A stretch of 64,000 bases of DNA from an uncultured Thiodictyon sp. (GCF_903946935.1 NZ_CAJAXH010000017.1:62001-126000), one strand, 5' to 3'; shown: positions 37,086-48,894, counted from the first letter of the stretch. Translations and numbers: made by a program. The notes: a model not told the origin generated them from the sequence alone.

Positions 37086-39080
37086 TCAGAGGGCCACGAA
37101 GATCGTCAACAGGCCGACGAGCCCGACGATCATGGCGATGGCATAGTGATAGAGAAAGCCGGTTTGCAGGCGGCTCGTGAGTCCGGCCAGGCGCCCCACT
37201 GAATGTGCCGACCCGTTGACGATGGCACCGTCAATCAGGACTTCATCGCCGCCCTTCCAGAACACCCGGCCGACCGACTGACTGCCCCCACCGAAGACCC
37301 GCTGGTTGAAGTCGTCGCAGCCGTATTTGTTGACCAGCACCCATGTGAGCGGGCCACTGTACTTTTGGATCTGCTCATCGATTCGCGGATTAAATGAATG
37401 CACAAACCACCAGATCAGACCGGCGCCGACCATGCCGCCCATGCTCAGGTAGAAGACCTCGGAATGCAGGCCGTGGATCACATACTGCAATGGCCCATGA
37501 AACTCCTCGCGAATCTTCATCAGGGTATCATGTGCCGGCGTGACCATGATCGCATCCTTGAACCAATCGCCAATGAGCAGCGGCTCGATGGCCAACCAGC
37601 CGCTCACGGCAGACAGCACCGCCAACGCCACCAAGGGCACAGTCACCACCCAGGGCGACTCGTGCAGATGGTGGCGGGTGTGGTCATTCATGCGCTCCTT
37701 GCCATGGAAGACCAGGAAATACAGTCGGAAGCTGTACAGGGCGGTCACCACGACACCGATGGTGAGCAGGACGCTCGCATAGTGGGCACCGTAGAGCGTC
37801 GACTCCTCCACCGCCTCAATAATGGCATCCTTGGAGAATGAACCGGCCAACCCGGGGAACCCGGTCAGGGCCAGGGTGCCGACCAGGAAGGTGATCCAGG
37901 TGATCGGCAGATATTTGCGCAGAGCGCCCATGTTGCGGATGTCCTGGTCATGGTGCATCGCCAAAATCACCGAGCCGGCGGCCAGGAACAGGAGCGCCTT
38001 GAAAAAGGCGTGGGTCATCAGATGGAAGATGCCCGCCGCATAGGCCGAAGCGCCCATCGCAGTGACCATATAGCCTAATTGCGACAGGGTCGAATAGGCC
38101 ACCACCCGTTTGATGTCGCTCTGGACCAGGCCGATCAGTCCAGTGAACAATGCGGTGGTCGCGCCGACGATCATGACGAACGAGAGTGCCGTGTCCGAGA
38201 GTTCATACAGCGGAGACATCCGCGCCACCATGAAGACACCGGCGGTGACCATGGTGGCCGCATGGATCAGGGCGGAGATCGGCGTCGGACCCTCCATGGA
38301 ATCCGGCAGCCACACATGCAGCGGCACCTGGGCGGACTTACCCATAGCACCGATGAAGAGCAGCACACAGATCAGTGTCATCAGCGAGACCCCGCCGAAC
38401 ACCGCCACCTGGGTCTGGGCGAACTCCGGTGCCCGGGCGAAGACCTCCTTGTAGTCCATCGAATTGAAATACATCGCCACCGCGGCGATGCCGAGGATGA
38501 AGCCGAAGTCACCCACCCGGTTGACCAGGAAAGCCTTGAGGTTGGCGAAGATCGCCGACTCGCGCACCGACCAGAACCCGATCAGCAGATAGGAGACCAG
38601 CCCCACCGCCTCCCAGCCGAAGAACAACTGCATGAAGTTGTTGGACATCACCAACATCAACATGGCGAAGGTGAAGAGCGAGATATAGGAGAAAAAACGC
38701 TGATAGCTATTGGTGCCGACCTTGGAGTCGTGCGGCCAGTTATGTTCGTCATCCGCCATATAGCCGATGGTGTAGATGTGTACCATGAGTGAGACGAAGG
38801 TCACGGTGGCCATCATCAGGACGGTCAGCCGGTCGACCAAAAAGCCGACCTGGAACCGGATGCCGTCGGAGACCATCCAGGTATAAAGCGTCCCGTTGAA
38901 GGTGCCCTCATCGTGCCAGATGAACCGCGACAGGGTGTAGAGCGACAGGGCGGCGGACACGCTCACACCCAATATGCTCACCGAGTGCGCACCGCGCCGG
39001 CCGATTCGCCCACCGAAAAATCCGGCGACGATGGCGCCGATCAGGGGGGCGAGCACGATGGTCAGGTAGACTTTTTCCAT
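37086..39080 (-). CDS. nuoL: NADH:quinone oxidoreductase subunit L
   Basis: Largest membrane subunit, 664 aa, distal proton pump with the long lateral helix. Motifs: RVGDFGFILGI, GKSAQVPLHVWLPDSMEGPTPISALIHAATMVTAG and VVAYSTLSQLGYMVTA; C-terminal amphipathic region present. It is separated from nuoK by 207 bases holding repeat sequence, while most other nuo genes are tightly packed. Confidence 0.96.
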   Translation of the reverse strand: MEKVYLTIVLAPLIGAIVAGFFGGRIGRRGAHSVSILGVSVSAALSLYTLSRFIWHDEGTFNGTLYTWMVSDGIRFQVGFLVDRLTVLMMATVTFVSLMVHIYTIGYMADDEHNWPHDSKVGTNSYQRFFSYISLFTFAMLMLVMSNNFMQLFFGWEAVGLVSYLLIGFWSVRESAIFANLKAFLVNRVGDFGFILGIAAVAMYFNSMDYKEVFARAPEFAQTQVAVFGGVSLMTLICVLLFIGAMGKSAQVPLHVWLPDSMEGPTPISALIHAATMVTAGVFMVARMSPLYELSDTALSFVMIVGATTALFTGLIGLVQSDIKRVVAYSTLSQLGYMVTAMGASAYAAGIFHLMTHAFFKALLFLAAGSVILAMHHDQDIRNMGALRKYLPITWITFLVGTLALTGFPGLAGSFSKDAIIEAVEESTLYGAHYASVLLTIGVVVTALYSFRLYFLVFHGKERMNDHTRHHLHESPWVVTVPLVALAVLSAVSGWLAIEPLLIGDWFKDAIMVTPAHDTLMKIREEFHGPLQYVIHGLHSEVFYLSMGGMVGAGLIWWFVHSFNPRIDEQIQKYSGPLTWVLVNKYGCDDFNQRVFGGGSQSVGRVFWKGGDEVLIDGAIVNGSAHSVGRLAGLTSRLQTGFLYHYAIAMIVGLVGLLTIFVAL

Positions 39081-39287
39081 CTCACGTTGGCTCTTTCTCT
39101 AGGGCATCCGCTGTGACTGCAAAGTCATATACGGCTGCCGATAAATGGACAGGATTAACAGGACTCGTTCCCACGCTCCGCGTGGGAATGCAGTCTTGGT
39201 CGCTCAGCGGCCATGACGCGCACACGACGTCGATGCGGTTGAGCTGGCCTTTGGCACCAGCCAAGGCTGCGCGACTGGCTTGCGAGG
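39081..39287. repeat. Repeat insertion in the nuoK-nuoL interval
   Basis: This 207-base gap holds a perfect 9-bp-arm hairpin TTCCCACGC-TCC-GCGTGGGAA (39168-39188) next to GGACAGGATTAACAGGA, both dispersed repeat words known from Chromatiales and related genomes. The other nuo genes overlap or lie 2-60 bases apart, so this is an insertion into the operon. Whether it affects downstream expression is unknown. Confidence 0.7.
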
Positions 39288-39593
39288 TCATCCCTTCAAG
39301 CTGTCGAGGTCCTCCACGTTAATGGTCCGCCGGTTACGGAACAACACCACCAGGATCGCCAGCCCGATGGCCGCCTCGGCGGCCGCCACGGTCAGGATGA
39401 AGAACACAAAGACTTGTCCCGTGATGTCATGCCGAAAGTGCGAAAAGGCGACAAAATTGGTATTCACCGCCAATAGCATCAACTCGATGCACATCAACAG
39501 GACAATCACGTTCTTGCGATTGAGGAAAATCCCTGCAACCCCGATGGAGAACAGGATGCCGGCCACAATCAGATAGTCGGAGAGTGCGATCAT
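39288..39593 (-). CDS. nuoK: NADH:quinone oxidoreductase subunit K
   Basis: Small membrane subunit, 101 aa, three transmembrane helices. Two conserved acidic residues in [17 protein letters not shown] and [17 protein letters not shown] are essential for proton transfer in homologues. Its ATG overlaps the stop of nuoJ (ATGA). Confidence 0.95.
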   Translation of the reverse strand: MIALSDYLIVAGILFSIGVAGIFLNRKNVIVLLMCIELMLLAVNTNFVAFSHFRHDITGQVFVFFILTVAAAEAAIGLAILVVLFRNRRTINVEDLDSLKG

Positions 39594-40240
39594 CGGGGCT
39601 CGTCCTTCGCTTCTGCCAGGGTCTCGGGGGTCTCAAGCGGGCCCACCGAGGCCATCTTCACGATCCGGATACGATCCGGGCCCTTCTTCACCCGCGACTG
39701 AACCGCGGGGTCGATCGTCTTGGTGTCGGTACGGCGCCGCATGGTCAGCCGGATGGCGGCGACAATCGCCACCAACAGGAGCACCGCGGCCAGCTCGACT
39801 GGATAGACATAGGTGGTATAGAGCGACATCCCCAAGTCATGCGTATTATTCACATCCAGACCGGCCGCGGGGGGACTGGGGAAGTGTGTCAGCCCGAAGT
39901 TGGCCGGCCCCACGATCCACACGATCTCGCCCAGCATCAGCAAGGCCACCGCGGCACCGAGCGGCAGATAGCGGATAAAGCACGCCCTCAGGGTGGCGAT
40001 ATCGACATCCAGCATCATCACCACGAAGAGGAATAAGACCATCACTGCGCCGACATACACGAGGATCAGCACAATCCCCAGGAATTCGGCCTCCAGGAGG
40101 ATCCACAGGGCGGCGCCGCTCACGAAGGTGACCACCATCCACAGCACCGCATGCACCGGATTGCGGCGGCTGATCACCATCCCAGCCGAGGCGAGGGCGA
40201 TGGCCGCAAAGCAGTAGAACAGAAATTTCTCAAAGCCCAT
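39590..40240 (-). CDS. nuoJ: NADH:quinone oxidoreductase subunit J
   Basis: Membrane subunit, 216 aa, [20 protein letters not shown] onward, with [19 protein letters not shown], the bulge helix TMH3 that transmits conformational change. I start at ATG 40240; the track's 40252 is a TTG with no better ribosome site. The C-terminal ~50 residues ([12 protein letters not shown]) are polar and cytoplasmic. Confidence 0.93.
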   Translation of the reverse strand: MGFEKFLFYCFAAIALASAGMVISRRNPVHAVLWMVVTFVSGAALWILLEAEFLGIVLILVYVGAVMVLFLFVVMMLDVDIATLRACFIRYLPLGAAVALLMLGEIVWIVGPANFGLTHFPSPPAAGLDVNNTHDLGMSLYTTYVYPVELAAVLLLVAIVAAIRLTMRRRTDTKTIDPAVQSRVKKGPDRIRIVKMASVGPLETPETLAEAKDEPR

Positions 40241-40286
40241 GGATGAATCCAACGTGAGTCAATTAGCCGGGTTGACGCAATGCGCT

Positions 40287-40778
40287 CTAGCGATAAGGCG
40301 CATCGGCCGTGCGGGCCGCAGCGATCTGCGCCTCGTATTGGTCGCCGATGGCAAGCAGTTTCTCCTTGGTCATGATGTTCTCGCCCTGCGCCTCGAAGTG
40401 GTACTCGTAGACCCCGGTCTCCACGATGGAGTCCACCGGGCAAGATTCCTCACAAAACCCGCAATAGATGCACTTGAAAAGATCGATGTCATAGCGCGTG
40501 GTGCGTCGCGAGCCGTCGGCCCGGACCTCCGCCTCGATCGTGATGGCAAGCGCCGGGCAGGTCGCCTCGCACAGCTTGCACGCGATACAGCGCTCCTCGC
40601 CATTGGGGTAGCGGCGCAATGCGTGCAGCCCCCGGAACCTGGGTGAGGCGGGCGCCTTCTCTTCCGGATACTGGACGGTGAACTTGCGCTTTAGGAAATA
40701 GCCCCCGGTGACCCGTAACCCCTTGAATAATTCAAAGAGAAACAGACTCCGGAAATAGTCGCTCGCGGTCTTCAGCAT
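40287..40778 (-). CDS. nuoI: NADH:quinone oxidoreductase subunit I
   Basis: 163-aa peripheral subunit with the two [4Fe-4S] clusters N6a and N6b: [12 protein letters not shown] and [14 protein letters not shown]. Starts [21 protein letters not shown] at ATG 40778; the longer track start overlaps nuoH by ~16 bases. Confidence 0.95.
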   Translation of the reverse strand: MLKTASDYFRSLFLFELFKGLRVTGGYFLKRKFTVQYPEEKAPASPRFRGLHALRRYPNGEERCIACKLCEATCPALAITIEAEVRADGSRRTTRYDIDLFKCIYCGFCEESCPVDSIVETGVYEYHFEAQGENIMTKEKLLAIGDQYEAQIAAARTADAPYR

Positions 40779-40807
40779 AACTGGCTCCTGGGTATCTGGT
40801 GTGTCAT

Positions 40808-41842
40808 CTAGGCAGACCACCAAGGCGGCAACTTAGCGACGACGGCACCGGCCACCACCAGAATCCAGACGATCGTGATCGGGATGAAGACCTTCCAGCC
40901 CAGGCGCATGATCTGATCATAGCGGTAGCGTGGAAAGGTGGCACGCAACCACAGGAACAGGAACATGAAGCCGAAGGTCTTGAGCAATAGCCAGTGGAAT
41001 CCATTGTCCAGCCCGATGATGCCATGCACCCAGGTCTGGGGGAAGGGCGAGAGCCAGCCGCCCAGGAACATGATGGCCGACAGGGCCGAGATCAGTATCA
41101 TGTTCGCGTATTCCGCCAGGAAGAACACCGCGAACCCCATGCCTGAGTATTCCACATGGAAACCCGCGACGATCTCTGACTCCCCTTCCGCCACGTCGAA
41201 GGGTGCGCGATTGGTTTCGGCCACCCCCGAAATCACATAGACCCCGAACAGCGGCAGCAACGGCAACCAGTACCAGGTCAGCACACTGCCTGACTGGGCC
41301 CGGACGATCTCCCCGAGATTGAGGCTACCTGCCGCCACCAGCACGCCCACCAGGGCGAACCCCATGGCAATCTCGTAGGCGACCATCTGCGCGGCGGACC
41401 GCATGGCCCCGAGTAGTGCGTATTTCGAGTTGGAGGCCCAACCGGCAATGATGATGCCATAGACCCCCAGCGAACTCAGGGACAGGATATAGAGCAGACT
41501 CGCATTGATATCCGCGACGACCAGACCGTCATCGAAGGGGAACACCGCCCACGCGGCGATCGCCGGGACGATGGCAATCAACGGTGCAATGAGAAAGAGC
41601 GTCCGATCCGCCTTGGTCGGCAGCACGATCTCCTTCATCATCAACTTGACTGCATCGGCAATCGGCTGGAGCAGGCCGCGGGGACCGACCCGGTTGGGTC
41701 CGATGCGCACCTGCATATAGCCGATCACCTTGCGCTCGGCCAGGGTGTAATAGGCGACCAGGCCCAGCAAGGGCAAAACAATCGCCAGGATCTTGAGTAA
41801 GATCTGGATCAACAGCGGCAGGGCATTCCACAGCTCGATCAT
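40808..41842 (-). CDS. nuoH: NADH:quinone oxidoreductase subunit H
   Basis: Membrane subunit lining the quinone site, 344 aa, about eight helices. Motifs: [50 protein letters not shown] and [27 protein letters not shown], which is the quinone-channel loop. Confidence 0.96.
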   Translation of the reverse strand: MIELWNALPLLIQILLKILAIVLPLLGLVAYYTLAERKVIGYMQVRIGPNRVGPRGLLQPIADAVKLMMKEIVLPTKADRTLFLIAPLIAIVPAIAAWAVFPFDDGLVVADINASLLYILSLSSLGVYGIIIAGWASNSKYALLGAMRSAAQMVAYEIAMGFALVGVLVAAGSLNLGEIVRAQSGSVLTWYWLPLLPLFGVYVISGVAETNRAPFDVAEGESEIVAGFHVEYSGMGFAVFFLAEYANMILISALSAIMFLGGWLSPFPQTWVHGIIGLDNGFHWLLLKTFGFMFLFLWLRATFPRYRYDQIMRLGWKVFIPITIVWILVVAGAVVAKLPPWWSA

Positions 41843-41848
41843 TGGCCG

Positions 41849-44224
41849 CTACTCCGCCTTGGAAAGACTGACAGGGGCGAACTGGTCGCCAAGGGTCTCG
41901 CTGCCCGGGACACCCGCGGGGATGCGCGCACAGCCAAAGGGTACCCGGTGGTCGATGATGACCTGGGTGCGTACCGCCCCCCCGTCCTGACTCACGTCCA
42001 CGGCATCGCCCGCGGTGAGCCCCAGGTCAGCCGCCTGTCCCGGGTTCAGCGCAACCCCGAAGGCCGCCATGGCAGGGGTCCGCTGCAACGCCGGCGCGCG
42101 ACGCACCAATGGATCGATCGCGTAGGGCGGCACCTCGCCGAGCCGTATCAGCCCCTCGCCAACGCCCAGGGGCGCCACCGCGAGCTCACCCGCCGGGGTA
42201 TTGTCGAGCCGCGCCGACTCGCACAATTGCGCCAACTCGGCGCGGATTTCGGCCGTGTCGCAATACTCGAAGCCTTGCAGGTCGAGCAGGTTACCGAGCA
42301 CCCGCAGCACCTTCCAGCCAGGCCGGGCCGCCCCGGGAGGGGGTACCGCGCCCTGAAAACTCTGCCAGGTGCCGGCGGCGTTCACGAAGGTCCCGGAGGT
42401 CTCGGCGAAGGCACCGATCGGCAGCAGCACATCCGCCACCGCCTCCAGCGACGCGGAGCGGAAGGCACTGGCCGCGACCACGAAGTCGGCCTGGGCCAAC
42501 GCCTCCATCGCGAGCCCCGGATTGCCGAGGTCCAGCGCCGGCTCCAGCCCCCACAGCACCATTGTGCGGCAGGGCGCGGCCAACATCTGGGAGACCGCGA
42601 GCCCCGGCCGGGGCGCCGGCAAACCCCCAGGCAACACGCCGGGCAGGGCCCCGGCCAGCGCCGCACCGACACTGTTGGCCGCGGCCGGCAGATAGCCGAC
42701 TTTACACCCACTGAAACTGGCAATCACATAGGCCAAGGCCTTGAGCAAGGTGTAATCCGGGTGGGCGGCGGCCACCGCCCCGAGCAGGATCAGACCAGCG
42801 CCATTGCCGCCCGCGGTGCGCAATGACGCGGCGATCTCCTGGTGCCGCGCGTCGGGTTTGACCCCCGCCATGACACCCCGCAGGACACCGAATCCGCTGG
42901 CCCCGAGCGCCGCGGCAATGCCCGCCAGGTCCGCCACCATCCCGGCCGGCCCCCGAGCCAATTGAGTCGCAGGATGAGTGAGATCGAGGGGCACCGGGTT
43001 GATCAGGGCGAGCGTGCCGCCGGCCAACACCGCCTGACGCAAGCGATGGGCGAGCAGCGGCTGTTCCGCGCGCAGGTCGCTGCCGATCGCCAGCACCGAC
43101 TCCTGGGTCTGAAGCTCCGGGATACTCACCCCGAGCCAGGGCAGACGCGGATCGGCACCCTCGCCGCGGAAGTCGCGCTGGCGCAGGCGATGATCGATGT
43201 TCGGGCAACCCAAGCCCCGGGCGATGGCCTGGGCTAAATAAAGCTCTTCCAGGGTGGCGGTGGGGGCCATGAGCCAGCCGGTGGCGTCGCCATCGGCGGC
43301 CTTGAGCCGCTCCGCCACCAGGGTCGTCGCCTGCGTCCACTCCACCGGCACCCAGACACCGTCGCGCTTTACCAGCGGTTCGGTCAGCCGGTCAGGGCCA
43401 TTCAGACCCGCATAACTGAAGCGGTCCCGATCCGAGATCCAGGTCTCGTTGACCGACTCGTTGTCGCGTGGGTGAACGCGCATGACCTGGCCGCGGCGCA
43501 CATGCAACCGCAGATTGGAGCCAACCCCATCGTGCGGGGCAATGCCGTCCAGCGCGGTGAGTTCCCAGGCGCGAGCGGTAAAGCGCGACGGCTTGGCGGT
43601 CAAGGCCCCGACCGGGCAGAGGTCGATGATATTGCCTGACAGTTCGTGGACCAGCGGATGGCCGGCATAGGTGCCGATGCGCATCCATTCGCCGCGTCCG
43701 GTCGCACCCAGCTCGCGCAGCCCGGCGATCTCGGCCCCGAAGCGAACACAGCGGGTACACTGGATACAGCGCGTCATGTCGGTGGCGATCAGCGGACCCA
43801 AGTCCTCGTCCATGACGACGCGCTTGCCCTCGTTGAAACGCGAACAGTCGGCGCCATAGCCCATGGCCACGTCTTGCAATTCGCACTCACCACCCTGGTC
43901 GCAGATCGGGCAATCCAGCGGATGGTTGATCAGCAGGAATTCCATGGTCGAGCGCTGGGCCTCGATCGCCTTGGGCGAACGGGTCTGCACCTTCATGCCG
44001 GCACACACCGGGGTCGCACAGGCCGGCACCGGCTTGGGGAAGGGACGCCCGCCCTGCTCCGCCTCCACCAGACACATCCGGCAGTTGGCCGCAATGGAGA
44101 GCTTCTGGTGATAGCAGAAGCGCGGGATCGCGATGCCTTCACGATCCGCCACGGCGATGATCATCTCGCCCGGGGCCGCCGCGCAGGCGCGCCCGTCGAT
44201 TTCGATGGTGAGCTTATCCGTCAT
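41849..44224 (-). CDS. nuoG: NADH:quinone oxidoreductase subunit G
   Basis: Peripheral iron-sulfur subunit, 791 aa. Cluster motifs in order: [2Fe-2S] FCYHQKLSIAANCRMC, [4Fe-4S] CPICDQGGECELQD, and CIQCTRCVRFG. The C-terminal part has the molybdopterin-oxidoreductase fold without cofactor. Electrons pass from NuoF via these clusters. Confidence 0.96.
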   Translation of the reverse strand: MTDKLTIEIDGRACAAAPGEMIIAVADREGIAIPRFCYHQKLSIAANCRMCLVEAEQGGRPFPKPVPACATPVCAGMKVQTRSPKAIEAQRSTMEFLLINHPLDCPICDQGGECELQDVAMGYGADCSRFNEGKRVVMDEDLGPLIATDMTRCIQCTRCVRFGAEIAGLRELGATGRGEWMRIGTYAGHPLVHELSGNIIDLCPVGALTAKPSRFTARAWELTALDGIAPHDGVGSNLRLHVRRGQVMRVHPRDNESVNETWISDRDRFSYAGLNGPDRLTEPLVKRDGVWVPVEWTQATTLVAERLKAADGDATGWLMAPTATLEELYLAQAIARGLGCPNIDHRLRQRDFRGEGADPRLPWLGVSIPELQTQESVLAIGSDLRAEQPLLAHRLRQAVLAGGTLALINPVPLDLTHPATQLARGPAGMVADLAGIAAALGASGFGVLRGVMAGVKPDARHQEIAASLRTAGGNGAGLILLGAVAAAHPDYTLLKALAYVIASFSGCKVGYLPAAANSVGAALAGALPGVLPGGLPAPRPGLAVSQMLAAPCRTMVLWGLEPALDLGNPGLAMEALAQADFVVAASAFRSASLEAVADVLLPIGAFAETSGTFVNAAGTWQSFQGAVPPPGAARPGWKVLRVLGNLLDLQGFEYCDTAEIRAELAQLCESARLDNTPAGELAVAPLGVGEGLIRLGEVPPYAIDPLVRRAPALQRTPAMAAFGVALNPGQAADLGLTAGDAVDVSQDGGAVRTQVIIDHRVPFGCARIPAGVPGSETLGDQFAPVSLSKAE

Positions 44225-44266
44225 TGCGGTGTCTCGCTGTGCGGCTCATTTGTCCAGGACCAAAGC

Positions 44267-45556
44267 TCAGGCGGCATGGCTCGCCCCCTGCTCGATCAAC
44301 TGCACGAACTCGTCGCGATAGTGTTTGAGGAAGCTCTGCACCGGCATCGCCGCCGCATCCCCCAAGGCGCAAATGGTCCGTCCGCCGATCCGCCCGGCGA
44401 CACTATCCAACAGGTCCAGGTCGGCCGGGCGCCCCCGCCCCGCCGCGATGCGCCCCACCACGCGCGCCAACCAACCGGTACCCTCCCGGCACGGGGTGCA
44501 TTGGCCGCAGGACTCACGCATATAGAAATTCGACAGGTTGGCCAGAACCTTGACCATACAGGTGCCCTCGGCGATCACGATCACCGCACCGGAACCCAGC
44601 ATCGAACCCACCTTGACCAGCGAGTCGTAGTCCATATCGGTCTGCATCATCAGGTCCCCCGGCACCACCGGCACCGAGGAGCCGCCGGGGATCACGGCCT
44701 TGAGCGCCCGCCCATCTTTGACCCCGCCGGCCATCGCCAGCAGGTCCCGGAAGGGTGTGCCGAGCGACACCTCGACATTGCAAGGCGCGTTCACATGTCC
44801 GCTGATGGAGAAGAGCTTGGTCCCGCCATTGTTCGGCCGCCCCTGGTCCAGGAACCATTGGCCGCCGCGCTCCAGAATCACCGGCACCGAGGCCAGGGTC
44901 TCGGTGTTGTTGATAGTGGTTGGCCGGCCATAGAGACCGCACTGCGCCGGGAACGGCGGCTTGAAGCGGGGCTGCCCCTTCTTGCCTTCGATTGACTCGA
45001 TGAGTGCAGTCTCTTCACCGCACACATAGGCGCCGGCGCCAGCGTGGGTATAAAGATCGAAGTCCACCCCGGAACCCAGCACATTGCGCCCTAACAGGCC
45101 CGCGGCATAGGCCTCGGCAACCGCACCCTCAAAGCACTCGATCGGCTCGAAGAATTCGCCGCGGATATAGTTGTAACCCACGCTCGCGCCGATGCAGTAG
45201 CCGGCAATGGCCATGCCCTCGATCAACTGGTGCGGGTTGAATCGCAGAATATCGCGATCCTTGCAGGTCCCCGGCTCGCCCTCGTCCGAGTTACAGACGA
45301 TGTATTTCTGCCCCGGCGCATTACGCGGCATGAAGCTCCATTTGAGCCCGGTGGGGAAACCGGCACCGCCGCGACCACGCAGATTGGAGAGTTTGAGCTC
45401 CTCGATCAGGGCTGCCGGGTCCACCTTATCGCGCAGGATCCGCTCCCACTGCGCATAACCGCCCAGGCCGCGATAGGCGTCCAGGGCACAGCGCTCTCCC
45501 GCGGGAAAGTGCAAGGTGCGAAAACAAACCGTATTCTCTTGCGAGTTCAGGGCCAT
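44267..45556 (-). CDS. nuoF: NADH:quinone oxidoreductase subunit F
   Basis: NADH- and FMN-binding subunit, 429 aa. [17 protein letters not shown] binds FMN/NADH, and the [15 protein letters not shown] motif carries cluster N3. Overlaps nuoE by one base. With NuoE and NuoG it forms the NADH dehydrogenase module. Confidence 0.96.
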   Translation of the reverse strand: MALNSQENTVCFRTLHFPAGERCALDAYRGLGGYAQWERILRDKVDPAALIEELKLSNLRGRGGAGFPTGLKWSFMPRNAPGQKYIVCNSDEGEPGTCKDRDILRFNPHQLIEGMAIAGYCIGASVGYNYIRGEFFEPIECFEGAVAEAYAAGLLGRNVLGSGVDFDLYTHAGAGAYVCGEETALIESIEGKKGQPRFKPPFPAQCGLYGRPTTINNTETLASVPVILERGGQWFLDQGRPNNGGTKLFSISGHVNAPCNVEVSLGTPFRDLLAMAGGVKDGRALKAVIPGGSSVPVVPGDLMMQTDMDYDSLVKVGSMLGSGAVIVIAEGTCMVKVLANLSNFYMRESCGQCTPCREGTGWLARVVGRIAAGRGRPADLDLLDSVAGRIGGRTICALGDAAAMPVQSFLKHYRDEFVQLIEQGASHAA

Positions 45557-46083
45557 TACTCAAGTCCCTCGATCAGGGTATCCAGGGACGCCGCCGACAG
45601 CTTCTCGTGAAAGGTCTTGCCGATCAACACCACCGGCGCATCCCGGCAGGCCCCCAGACACTCAACCTCTTTGAAGGTAAAGCGCCCGTCAGCCGTGGTC
45701 TCACCGGGTTTGACCTGGTACTTGTGCTCGACATGGTGAATCAGGTCTTCGGAACCATTGAGCATGCACGAGATGCTGTTGCAGATGCAGACCTTATGCT
45801 TGGCGGTCGGTTTGAGATCGTACATGCCATAGAAGCTGGCGACCTCATAGACCGCCACCTCGGGCAGATCGAGATAGGCCGCCACGTCGTCCATGAGCTC
45901 CCGAGTCAACCAGCCGCCGTTATCGTCCTGGACAATCGTGAGGGCCGGCATCACCGCCGATTGTTTCCACTCCGACGGGTACTTGGCGAGGTGCGCATCG
46001 ATCGCTGCGCGGATCTCGGCGTTAAACAGGGTTGCGCGGTCCCGGTCGTGGATCACGGCCAGCGGGGCGTCACGGAAGCTCAT
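45556..46083 (-). CDS. nuoE: NADH:quinone oxidoreductase subunit E
   Basis: [2Fe-2S] subunit (cluster N1a), 175 aa. Ligands CICNSISC and [10 protein letters not shown] fit the C-x4/5-C ... C-x3-C pattern. Start abuts the stop of nuoD. Confidence 0.95.
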   Translation of the reverse strand: MSFRDAPLAVIHDRDRATLFNAEIRAAIDAHLAKYPSEWKQSAVMPALTIVQDDNGGWLTRELMDDVAAYLDLPEVAVYEVASFYGMYDLKPTAKHKVCICNSISCMLNGSEDLIHHVEHKYQVKPGETTADGRFTFKEVECLGACRDAPVVLIGKTFHEKLSAASLDTLIEGLE

Positions 46084-47342
46084 TAGCGGTCGATCTCCCC
46101 AAATACGATGTCCAGCGTCCCGATGATGGCCACCACGTCCGCCAGCATGTGACCCCGGCTCATCTCATCGAGTGCAGCCAGGTGCGGAAAGCCGGGGGCG
46201 CGGACCTTGAGCCGATAGGGCTTGTTGGCGCCGTCGGAGATGATATAACAGCCAAACTCACCCTTAGGCGCCTCGACCGCCGCATACACCTCGCCGGCCG
46301 GCGTACCATAGCCCTCGGTAAAGAGCTTAAAGTGGTGGATCAGGGCCTCCATGTCCTCTTTCATCGCGAGCCTGGACGGCGGCATGACCTTGCGATCGTC
46401 CACCGCCACCGGCCCCGGGTGGTGGCGCAGCCACTCTACGCATTGGCGCATAATATAATTGGACTGGCGCATCTCTTCCATCCGCACCAGATAACGATCA
46501 TAACAGTCCCCATTGACGCCGACCGGAATATCGAAGTCGACTTTGGAGTAGGCGGCATAGGGCTGCTTCTTGCGCAGGTCCCACTCGATCCCGGAGCCGC
46601 GCAGCATCGGACCGGTGAAGCCCAATTGCAGTGCCCGCTCGGGTGAGACCACACCAATGCCCACGGTGCGCTGCTTCCAGATACGGTTGTCGGTCAGCAG
46701 CGTCTCGTATTCGTCCACCAGCGCGGGGAAGCGCTCGGTGAAGTCGGCGATAAAATCGAGCAAGGACCCCTGGCGGGCGGCGTTGCGGGCCGTCATCTCC
46801 TTGGCGCTGTGCCAGGGGGTGGCGCTCGTCTGGTACTGCGGCATCACCCCCGGCAGGTCCCGGTAGACGCCGCCTGGGCGATAATAGGTGGCGTGCAGGC
46901 GGGCGCCGGAGACCGCCTCATAACAATCCATCAGGTCTTCGCGCTCGCGAAAGCAATACAGGAAGACCGACATGGCACCGATATCCAGCGCATGGGCGCC
47001 GAGCCACATCAGATGGTTGAGGATGCGGGTGATTTCGTCGAACAGGGTGCGAATGTACTGGGCGCGTTCCGGCGCCTCGATCCCCAAGAGCTTCTCGATG
47101 GCACGCACATAACCGTGCTCACTGCACATCATGGTGACATAGTCCAAGCGATCCATGTAACCGATGCTCTGGTTATAGGGCTTGGTCTCGGCCAGCTTCT
47201 CGGTGCCGCGATGCAGCAGACCGATATGGGGGTCGGCGCGCTCGATCACCTCGCCGTCCAATTCCAGCACCAACCGCAGCACACCGTGAGCGGACGGATG
47301 CTGGGGACCGAAATTCAGTGTGAAATTGCGGATCTCAGGCAT
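46083..47342 (-). CDS. nuoD: NADH:quinone oxidoreductase subunit D
   Basis: 49-kDa-type subunit forming part of the quinone site, 419 aa. N-terminus [39 protein letters not shown] and [12 protein letters not shown] are family signatures. Separate from NuoC here (they are fused in E. coli), as is usual outside the Enterobacterales. Confidence 0.96.
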   Translation of the reverse strand: MPEIRNFTLNFGPQHPSAHGVLRLVLELDGEVIERADPHIGLLHRGTEKLAETKPYNQSIGYMDRLDYVTMMCSEHGYVRAIEKLLGIEAPERAQYIRTLFDEITRILNHLMWLGAHALDIGAMSVFLYCFREREDLMDCYEAVSGARLHATYYRPGGVYRDLPGVMPQYQTSATPWHSAKEMTARNAARQGSLLDFIADFTERFPALVDEYETLLTDNRIWKQRTVGIGVVSPERALQLGFTGPMLRGSGIEWDLRKKQPYAAYSKVDFDIPVGVNGDCYDRYLVRMEEMRQSNYIMRQCVEWLRHHPGPVAVDDRKVMPPSRLAMKEDMEALIHHFKLFTEGYGTPAGEVYAAVEAPKGEFGCYIISDGANKPYRLKVRAPGFPHLAALDEMSRGHMLADVVAIIGTLDIVFGEIDR

Positions 47343-48045
47343 GTTTCGTCACTCCGGATTCACGCCCCGCATAACGGCTGTCATCCCGAATCACCTTTGG
47401 CACCAGGACGCGCGGCTCGACGGTGACAGCGACATAGACCACGCGCCCTTGAGTCGCGTCGTAGCGCATCTCCACCTGGCCCGAGAGTGGAAAGTCTTTG
47501 CGAAACGGGTGGCCGACGAAGCCATAGTCGGTGAGGATGCGGCGCAGGTCCGGGTGACCGCGGAACAGTATTCCGAAGAGGTCGAACGCCTCGCGCTCAA
47601 ACCAATTGGCCGTCGCCCACACCGAGATCACCGAATCCACCATGGGCGCCGCGCCGCCGGCATAAACCCGCACGCGCAACCGTCGGTTGTGCGCCAATGA
47701 CAGCAGGTGATAAACCACCGCGAAACGCTCAGGTCCATCCAGCGTGAGGTTCAGGTCGCGATCCACCGCGCGACCGAAGCCGACGCCGGCCCCCGCCTGG
47801 GTGTCCCACTCGGTCTGGCCGTAGGCCGCATAATCCACCCCACAGCAATCGATCAACTGCTCGAAGTGCAAGTCCGCATGGTCGCGCAGCGTCAGGCAGA
47901 CGGGGAGCAACTGCGCGGCAGGCACCACCAGGGTGACCTCGCCGGGGGCGCTCAGGATTTCGCAACCGTGCTGCGCCAGGTGTCTCGCGAGGGCCTGTTC
48001 GAGCCCGGCAAGTCTGGTGTCACCGGTCAGTGATTCTGTTGCCAT
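47335..48045 (-). CDS. nuoC: NADH:quinone oxidoreductase subunit C
   Basis: 30-kDa-type subunit, 236 aa. Signature [41 protein letters not shown] is intact. Overlaps nuoD by 8 bases. N-terminal ~30 residues are extended and polar. Confidence 0.95.
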   Translation of the reverse strand: MATESLTGDTRLAGLEQALARHLAQHGCEILSAPGEVTLVVPAAQLLPVCLTLRDHADLHFEQLIDCCGVDYAAYGQTEWDTQAGAGVGFGRAVDRDLNLTLDGPERFAVVYHLLSLAHNRRLRVRVYAGGAAPMVDSVISVWATANWFEREAFDLFGILFRGHPDLRRILTDYGFVGHPFRKDFPLSGQVEMRYDATQGRVVYVAVTVEPRVLVPKVIRDDSRYAGRESGVTKHA

Positions 48046-48061
48046 GGGTCCTGGTTACTAT

Positions 48062-48547
48062 CTAAACGGGTTGGCGGGCGATGGTATTGGTGCGGCGGAT
48101 CTTATTCTGCAACTGCAGGATCCCGTACAGCAAGGCCTCGGCAGTCGGCGGACAGCCGGGCACATAGACATCGACTGGGACGATACGGTCGCAGCCCCGC
48201 ACCACCGAATACGAATAGTGGTAATAGCCGCCACCATTGGCGCAGGAACCCATGGAGATCACCCATCGCGGCTCGGCCATCTGGTCATAGACCTTACGCA
48301 GGGCCGGGGCCATCTTGTTGACCAGGGTGCCGGCGACAATCATCACGTCGGACTGGCGCGGGCTGGGACGAAAGATGATACCGAAGCGATCCAGGTCGTA
48401 GCGGGCCGCCCCGGCATGCATCATCTCAACCGCGCAACAGGCCAGACCGAAGGTCATGGGCCACAGCGAACCGGTCCGCGCCCAATTGATGAGCTTGTCG
48501 GCCGTGGTGGTGACGAAGCCCTGTTCGAGGACACCCTCTATTCCCAT
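48062..48547 (-). CDS. nuoB: NADH:quinone oxidoreductase subunit B
   Basis: [4Fe-4S] cluster N2 subunit, 161 aa from ATG 48547 ([19 protein letters not shown]). Ligand cysteines: [16 protein letters not shown] and [14 protein letters not shown]. The track's 316-aa version runs antisense-like through nuoA and is rejected. Overlaps the end of nuoA by 10 bases. Confidence 0.95.
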   Translation of the reverse strand: MGIEGVLEQGFVTTTADKLINWARTGSLWPMTFGLACCAVEMMHAGAARYDLDRFGIIFRPSPRQSDVMIVAGTLVNKMAPALRKVYDQMAEPRWVISMGSCANGGGYYHYSYSVVRGCDRIVPVDVYVPGCPPTAEALLYGILQLQNKIRRTNTIARQPV

Positions 48548-48894
48548 TCCAAGGCCCCCTTCTTCCACTCGTAGATGAAACCGACCACCAGCACCGACAG
48601 GAACACGAACATCGCCCAGAAACCATAGACACCCAAATCCGGGAGCACCACCGCCCAGGGGAACAGGAAGGCGATCTCCAGGTCGAAGAGGATGAACAGG
48701 ATGGCCACCAGGTAATAACGCACATCGAACTTCACGCGCGCACTTTCGAACGCCACAAAGCCGCACTCGTAAGGTGAGTCTTTCTCGGCATCTGGCCGAC
48801 GGGTGCTGAGCACGGCGCCAGCAAGCATCGCACCGCCACCCACCAGGGCGCCGACGACGATGAAGATCAAGATGGGCAGATAGTTGCTGAGCAC
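48538..48894 (-). CDS. nuoA: NADH:quinone oxidoreductase subunit A
   Basis: Three-helix membrane subunit, 118 aa. I use the GTG at 48894 ([15 protein letters not shown]) after AGGA; the ATG six codons upstream is possible. The loop [37 protein letters not shown] is fully conserved. First gene of the nuo operon. Confidence 0.94.
   Translation of the reverse strand: MLSNYLPILIFIVVGALVGGGAMLAGAVLSTRRPDAEKDSPYECGFVAFESARVKFDVRYYLVAILFILFDLEIAFLFPWAVVLPDLGVYGFWAMFVFLSVLVVGFIYEWKKGALEWE

Noticed and set aside
43646-44995. 449-aa plus-strand ORF over nuoG and nuoF
   Set aside because: Antisense to nuo genes whose cluster motifs are clear.
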